DNA of 64,000 nucleotides from Actinoplanes sp. N902-109 (GTDB lineage: Bacteria > Actinomycetota > Actinomycetes > Mycobacteriales > Micromonosporaceae), in assembly GCF_000389965.1 (NCBI RefSeq), contig NC_021191.1:4217501-4281500 (forward strand), given 5' to 3'. Position 1 is the first letter of the stretch; the number at the start of each line of letters is the position of its first letter. Below are positions 60,188 through 64,000 of this stretch, piece after piece. Under the pieces are notes generated by a model, which made no database searches, was not told where the DNA came from, and worked only from the letters and a program-made list of their open reading frames with translations. The position numbers and the translations under genes are program-made.

Positions 60188-62368
60188 GTGAGCGCTTTTG
60201 ATGACCTTGACGCCTATGTCGCCCTGTCCCGGCTCGACGGACTCCACCTGGCGCCCGACGGCCGCCGGCTCGTCGTGGGGGTGGGCACCCCGGACCGCAC
60301 CAACAGCCGCTACGCGACGGCGGTGTGGGAGGTCGACCCGGACGGCTCCCGGCCCGCCCGGCGGCTGACCCGCAGCGACAAGGGTGAGTCGCCGGCCGGC
60401 TTCACCCCGGCGGGTGACTTGCTGTTCGTCTCGGCCCGCGAACGCCCCGACGCCACCCTGCCGGCAGAACCCGGTGCGCCGGGAGCGGGCGCACCGGCGA
60501 CGGGCAAGCCCGCCGGAGGCGGCGGCAAGGACGAACCGCAGGCGGCGCTGTGGCTGCAACCGGCGGGTGGCGGTGACGCTCGGGTGCTCGCCTGCCCGCC
60601 CGGCGGGGTCCGCGGCGTACGGGTCAGCGGGTCCGGGACCGTCGTGCTCGGCTCGGCCCTGCTGCCCTCGGCCGCCGATGTGGCCGACGACAAGGAAGCC
60701 CGCTCCGGTCGCAAGGACGCCGGCGTCTCGGCGATCCTGCACGAGGGGTTCCCGGTCCGCTACTGGGACCACGACCTGGGCCCGGACCGGACCCGCCTGC
60801 TCGTCGGCGAGCTGCGCGCCGGAACCAGCCGGGAGCTGCGCGCCGGAACCAGCCGGGAGCTGGGCGCCGGAGTCGGCCGGGAGCTGGGCGCCGGAACCGG
60901 CCGGGAGTTGCCTCCCGGAGCCGGCCGGGAGCTGGGCGAGGAGGCCGTTCTGGAGCTGCGCGACCTGACCGGGCATGCCGGCGGCGCGCTGACCGACACC
61001 TGCTCCTGGGACATCACGCCGGATGGCCGCACGGTCGTGACCATGTGGGCGGTCGCCGAGCCGCACGGATCGCAGCGGTACGTCGTGATGGCCTTCGACG
61101 TGGCCAGCGGCGAACGGCGCGAGCTGGCCGGCGACGCCGAGCACGACTACGAGGACCCGCGCGTGTCGCCCGACGGCGGCCAGGTGGCGGTCGTCGTCCG
61201 CCGCCGGTCAACTGTTGACGACCCGGGCCGGACCTGGATCGGCATCGTCCCGCTGGCCGGTGGGGGCGTACGCGCGCTGACCGCCGGGTGGGACCGGCTG
61301 CCCAGCGGTGCGCGCTGGACGCCGGACGGTGCCTCGCTCGTCGTGAGCGCCGATGACCAGGGCCGCTCGCCGCTGTGGCGGGTGGAGACCGGCACCGGTC
61401 AGGTGCACCGGCTGACCGCCGACCATGGCGCGTACACCAGCATCCAGATCGCTCCGGACGGCCGGTCCGTCTACGCGCTGCGGTCGGCCATCGACAGCCC
61501 GCCGGCCCCGGTGCGGGTCGACCTGCCCGGCGGCGGCGAGCCGGTGGTGCTGTACGACGCCGATTCCGTACGGGTGCCGGGGCGCTTGGAAGAAGTGACG
61601 GCGACCGCCGCTGACGGCACCCCGCTGCGCGCCTGGATCGCGTTGCCCGAGGGCGGTGAACCGGCGCCGTTGCTGCTGTGGGTGCACGGTGGCCCGCAGG
61701 CCTCGTGGAACGCCTGGCAGTGGCGGTGGAACCCGTGGCTTGCCGTGGCGCGCGGGTACGCGGTGCTGCTGCCCGACCCGGCCCTGTCCACCGGTTACGG
61801 CACCGACTTCCTCCGGCGCGGCTGGGGCGACTGGGGCGGCACCCCGTACACCGACTTGATGACGTTGACGGACGCCGCCGAGTCACGTCACGACATCGAT
61901 GCGTCCCGGACCGGCGCCATGGGCGGCTCGTTCGGGGGCTACATGGCCAACTGGATCGCCGGGCACACCGACCGCTTCGCGGCGATCGTCACCCATGCCT
62001 CGCTGTGGGCGCTGGAGCCGTTCGTGGGCACCACCGACGCATCGTTCTACTGGTCGCGGGAGATGACGCCGGAGATGACCGCGGCCAACTCGCCGCATCG
62101 CTTCGCCTCGGCCATCACCACGCCGATGCTGGTCATCCATGGTGACAAGGACTATCGCGTGCCGATCGGCGAGGCGCTGCGGCTGTGGTGGGCGCTGATG
62201 TCGGCCGGCGACGGGGAGCCGGGCCCGCACAAGTTCCTCTACTTCCCGGACGAGAACCACTGGATCCTCAAGCCCGGCAACGTCAAGGCCTGGTACGCCA
62301 CGGTGTTCGCCTTCCTGGACCACCACGTCCTCGGCGAGAAGTGGGAGCGGCCCGCCCTGCTCAGTTGA
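60188..62368 (+). CDS. S9-family prolyl-oligopeptidase-type peptidase
   Basis: A 726-residue cytosolic peptidase. The N-terminal ~450 residues are a propeller with PD40-like blades (LHLAPDGRRLVVGV, DPRVSPDGGQVAVV, ARWTPDGASLVVS). The catalytic alpha/beta domain begins near 465 (LLLWVHGGPQASW) and carries the full triad: Ser in GGSFGGYM, Asp in HGDKDYRVP, His in PDENHWIL. It resembles acylaminoacyl/dipeptidyl peptidases that trim short peptides. Unusually, residues ~208-250 contain a run of eight-residue REL-x-AGTS repeats inside the propeller. The start is a GTG (60188) with AGGA about 9 bases upstream. Confidence 0.87.
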   Translation: MSAFDDLDAYVALSRLDGLHLAPDGRRLVVGVGTPDRTNSRYATAVWEVDPDGSRPARRLTRSDKGESPAGFTPAGDLLFVSARERPDATLPAEPGAPGAGAPATGKPAGGGGKDEPQAALWLQPAGGGDARVLACPPGGVRGVRVSGSGTVVLGSALLPSAADVADDKEARSGRKDAGVSAILHEGFPVRYWDHDLGPDRTRLLVGELRAGTSRELRAGTSRELGAGVGRELGAGTGRELPPGAGRELGEEAVLELRDLTGHAGGALTDTCSWDITPDGRTVVTMWAVAEPHGSQRYVVMAFDVASGERRELAGDAEHDYEDPRVSPDGGQVAVVVRRRSTVDDPGRTWIGIVPLAGGGVRALTAGWDRLPSGARWTPDGASLVVSADDQGRSPLWRVETGTGQVHRLTADHGAYTSIQIAPDGRSVYALRSAIDSPPAPVRVDLPGGGEPVVLYDADSVRVPGRLEEVTATAADGTPLRAWIALPEGGEPAPLLLWVHGGPQASWNAWQWRWNPWLAVARGYAVLLPDPALSTGYGTDFLRRGWGDWGGTPYTDLMTLTDAAESRHDIDASRTGAMGGSFGGYMANWIAGHTDRFAAIVTHASLWALEPFVGTTDASFYWSREMTPEMTAANSPHRFASAITTPMLVIHGDKDYRVPIGEALRLWWALMSAGDGEPGPHKFLYFPDENHWILKPGNVKAWYATVFAFLDHHVLGEKWERPALLS
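60809..60928. repeat. 24-bp in-frame tandem repeat inside the S9 peptidase
   Basis: Five copies of a 24-bp unit (gagctgcgcgccggaacc plus agccgg) encode ELRAGTSR and variants, plus a partial sixth. It lengthens a propeller loop. Confidence 0.85.
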
Positions 62369-62391
62369 CAATTTGACTTGATCAACAGCAT

Positions 62392-62426
62392 TGACATCGT
62401 TGATCCCTCGGTGACATCGTTGTCAC
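62392..62426 (+). promoter_or_regulatory. Tandem operator-like sites before the GH31 gene
   Basis: TGACATCGTTG occurs at 62392-62402 and again at 62412-62422, exactly 20 bp apart. The second is part of the perfect inverted repeat GTGACA-TCGT-TGTCAC with a central CG, as in LacI-family operators. A TTGACA lies just upstream (62365-62370). Sugar-responsive repression of the glycosidase is likely. Confidence 0.5.
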
Positions 62427-62461
62427 GCTTCAGAAACATGCGCTCGAGGCGGGAGTGGACG

Positions 62462-64000
62462 ATGATCAACGGTGTCGTTCAACGACGGCTGGCCGGAGGG
62501 GTGGCGGGCCTGCTCGCCGCCGCCGGCCTGGTCGTCGCGTCACCATCACCCGGGCAGGCAAAAGCCCGCGACACGGACCCGGTGGTGTCCGGCAATGCCC
62601 GTTTTGAGGTGCTGTCACCGACCCTCATCCGGACCGAATACGCAGGTGACGCCCACTTTGTGGACGCCGGTACGTTCAACGTGGTGGGACGCGACGACTT
62701 CCGGCGCACCCGCTACACCAAGACCGTCAGCAACGGCTGGCTGACGATCGACACCGGGTCGGTGGCCTTGCGCTACAAGGTCGATTCCGGTCCGTTCACC
62801 GCCGACAACCTGAGCGTGAGCCTGAAGGCCGGGACCCAGAACGTGGTGGCGGCGCCCTGGTCCCAGGCGAACCCCGCGACCTGTGCCGCCGGTGCGCTGT
62901 GCGAGGCCGAGGCGCAGACCCTGCAGGGTGCCACGCCCGCCACCGACCACGGCGGGTACACCGGCAAAGGCTTCGCGGCCGGGTTCCAGAACACCGGCGA
63001 CGGGCTCAAGACCACGCTGACCGTGGCGACCGCCGGTGACTACGTCGTCGACGCCCGGTACGCGAACAGCACCGGCGGCGACGGCCAGAACGTCACCCGT
63101 ACCCTCACCGTCACGATCGACGGCACCGCGCACACGCTGACGCTGCCGACGACGGCGAACTGGGACACCTGGGCCGTGGCCGGCGTCCCGGTCACCCTGA
63201 CCGCGGGCAGCCACCAGGTGTCGATCACCCGCACCGCCACCGACTCCGGCAACGTCAACCTCGACAGCTTCGCCGTGCTGCACCCGGGCGACGCCTACCC
63301 GCAGCCCGCACCGCCGGCCCCGCAGCCCTGCGCGTACGGCACGGTGTGCGAGGCCGACACCGGCACCGGCACCGGGGGAGCCCGCCGGGCCGACGACCAC
63401 AACGGCTACTCCGGCGCCGGCTTCCTCGCCGGGCTGGAGAGCACCAGCGCTTCCGAGGCGCTGACCGTGACCGGGGTGCCGAGCGCGGGCACCTACCAGG
63501 TGCAGGTGCGCTACGCGAACGCCAAGGCCGGCGCGCAGCCCGTGCAGACGCGCACGATGAGCGTGAACGGCCAGACGCTCTCGCTGCCGCCGACGAGCAG
63601 CTGGGACTACTGGCGTACGGTCTCCGTGCCGGTGACGCTCAACGCCGGCACGAACACGTTGACGCTGGGCTGCCCGACCGCGACGAGCTGCAACGTCAAC
63701 ATCGACACGGTTGCTGTCACGTCGACCCAGTCGGCGATGCTGGCCCCGCACGCCCCGCTGGGCGGCTACCGGCGCGGCCTCGACGGCGTCAACGCCGGCG
63801 CGCTGACCGCACCGGGCATTCTCTACCAGGACGGCTGGTCGCTGCTCGACGACACCGCGTCGGCACTGTGGGACCCGAAGTCGGAGAAGATCACCCAGCG
63901 GACGACCACCGCCGGGGTTCCGTACCAGGACGGTTATGTCTTCGGTTACGGTCTCGACTACAGCCTGGCGCTGGACGAGCTGTCCACGCTGACCGGCCCG
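62462..64000 (+). CDS. GH31-family alpha-glucosidase-like enzyme with two CBM35-like domains (3' truncated)
   Basis: The frame is open to the window edge; 513 codons are visible. A signal peptide (~36 residues; GLLAAAGLVVASP) is followed by the N-terminal beta-sandwich of GH31 (FEVLSPTLIRTEYAGDAHFVD is its hallmark, here split: FEVLSPTLIRTEYA, FNVVGRDDF). This is interrupted by two CBM35-like domains, about 140-275 and 285-420 (CEAEAQTLQGATPATDHGGY and CEADTGTGTGGARRADDHN begin them). The sandwich resumes at GGYRRGLDGVN and GILYQDGWSLLDD. The catalytic barrel must lie beyond the window. It should hydrolyse alpha-glycosides outside the cell. Ribosome site GGGAG 7 bases before ATG 62462. Confidence 0.8.
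   Translation, partial: MINGVVQRRLAGGVAGLLAAAGLVVASPSPGQAKARDTDPVVSGNARFEVLSPTLIRTEYAGDAHFVDAGTFNVVGRDDFRRTRYTKTVSNGWLTIDTGSVALRYKVDSGPFTADNLSVSLKAGTQNVVAAPWSQANPATCAAGALCEAEAQTLQGATPATDHGGYTGKGFAAGFQNTGDGLKTTLTVATAGDYVVDARYANSTGGDGQNVTRTLTVTIDGTAHTLTLPTTANWDTWAVAGVPVTLTAGSHQVSITRTATDSGNVNLDSFAVLHPGDAYPQPAPPAPQPCAYGTVCEADTGTGTGGARRADDHNGYSGAGFLAGLESTSASEALTVTGVPSAGTYQVQVRYANAKAGAQPVQTRTMSVNGQTLSLPPTSSWDYWRTVSVPVTLNAGTNTLTLGCPTATSCNVNIDTVAVTSTQSAMLAPHAPLGGYRRGLDGVNAGALTAPGILYQDGWSLLDDTASALWDPKSEKITQRTTTAGVPYQDGYVFGYGLDYSLALDELSTLTGP

Overview
The window is about 71% GC with dense, actinomycete-style coding. The gene content points to a filamentous actinobacterium of the Micromonosporaceae type, perhaps Actinoplanes-like. 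The evidence is F420-dependent (LLM and PPOX) oxidoreductases, mycothiol-type DinB/MDMPI enzymes, a second YidC next to a DUF6412-like protein, an EACC1/caspase locus, a Pls-type homopoly(amino acid) synthetase and many secreted glycoside hydrolases. The genus is an inference. No rRNA, tRNA, CRISPR array, integrase or transposase was seen.

Layout. 0-11 kb is mixed: the tail of a phosphoesterase/LamG protein, a P-loop kinase, a secreted 3D-domain protein, two convergent MFS transporters, a PQQ-type sugar dehydrogenase, an alpha/beta hydrolase and a D-2-hydroxyacid dehydrogenase. 11.5-16.9 kb is a translationally coupled pair: a Pls/PosA-family single-module NRPS with a lysine-like adenylation code, then an M1 metallopeptidase. 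17-21 kb is a minus-strand set: a PaaK-like ligase, a tryptophan-rich unknown protein, and a CBM-amidohydrolase-MDMPI fusion. 21-33 kb holds a frameshifted class V aminotransferase, a lipoprotein class A beta-lactamase, YidC/DUF6412, a GH128 glucanase, an NCS1 permease with a C-terminal zinc-ribbon-like tail, a PI-PLC-like enzyme, an APC permease and an MDMPI enzyme. 33.3-37.2 kb looks like a beta-glucan-type exopolysaccharide operon: GH16, processive GT2, membrane-fusion protein and an inorganic-pyrophosphatase homologue lacking two active-site aspartates. 37-40.6 kb carries acyl-CoA genes, a MerR regulator and the remains of a DJ-1/PfpI gene.

40.7-45.6 kb is the most unusual locus. A small EACC1 protein precedes a 1026-residue protein with a caspase-like protease at the N-terminus, one membrane segment, and a solute-binding-like plus VWA region predicted outside the cell. 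A solute-binding lipoprotein overlaps its end. I read this as a membrane-receptor caspase conflict/suicide system. 45.5-64 kb has a diguanylate cyclase, an HD protein, a secreted endonuclease I, a mutarotase, a VanX-like dipeptidase and an acetyltransferase. Then come an operon of GH35, a PD40-amidohydrolase (frameshifted) and a sulfatase, an S9 peptidase, and the start of a GH31 enzyme with two CBM35-like modules.

Recurring themes. Short tandem repeats of unrelated sequence (14-45 bp units) sit between genes and, in frame, inside otherwise conserved enzymes. GTTGAC/GTCAAC words are common in intergenic hairpins and palindromes. Several strong hairpins separate convergent genes. Gene decay is visible as two frameshifts and three probable remnants.
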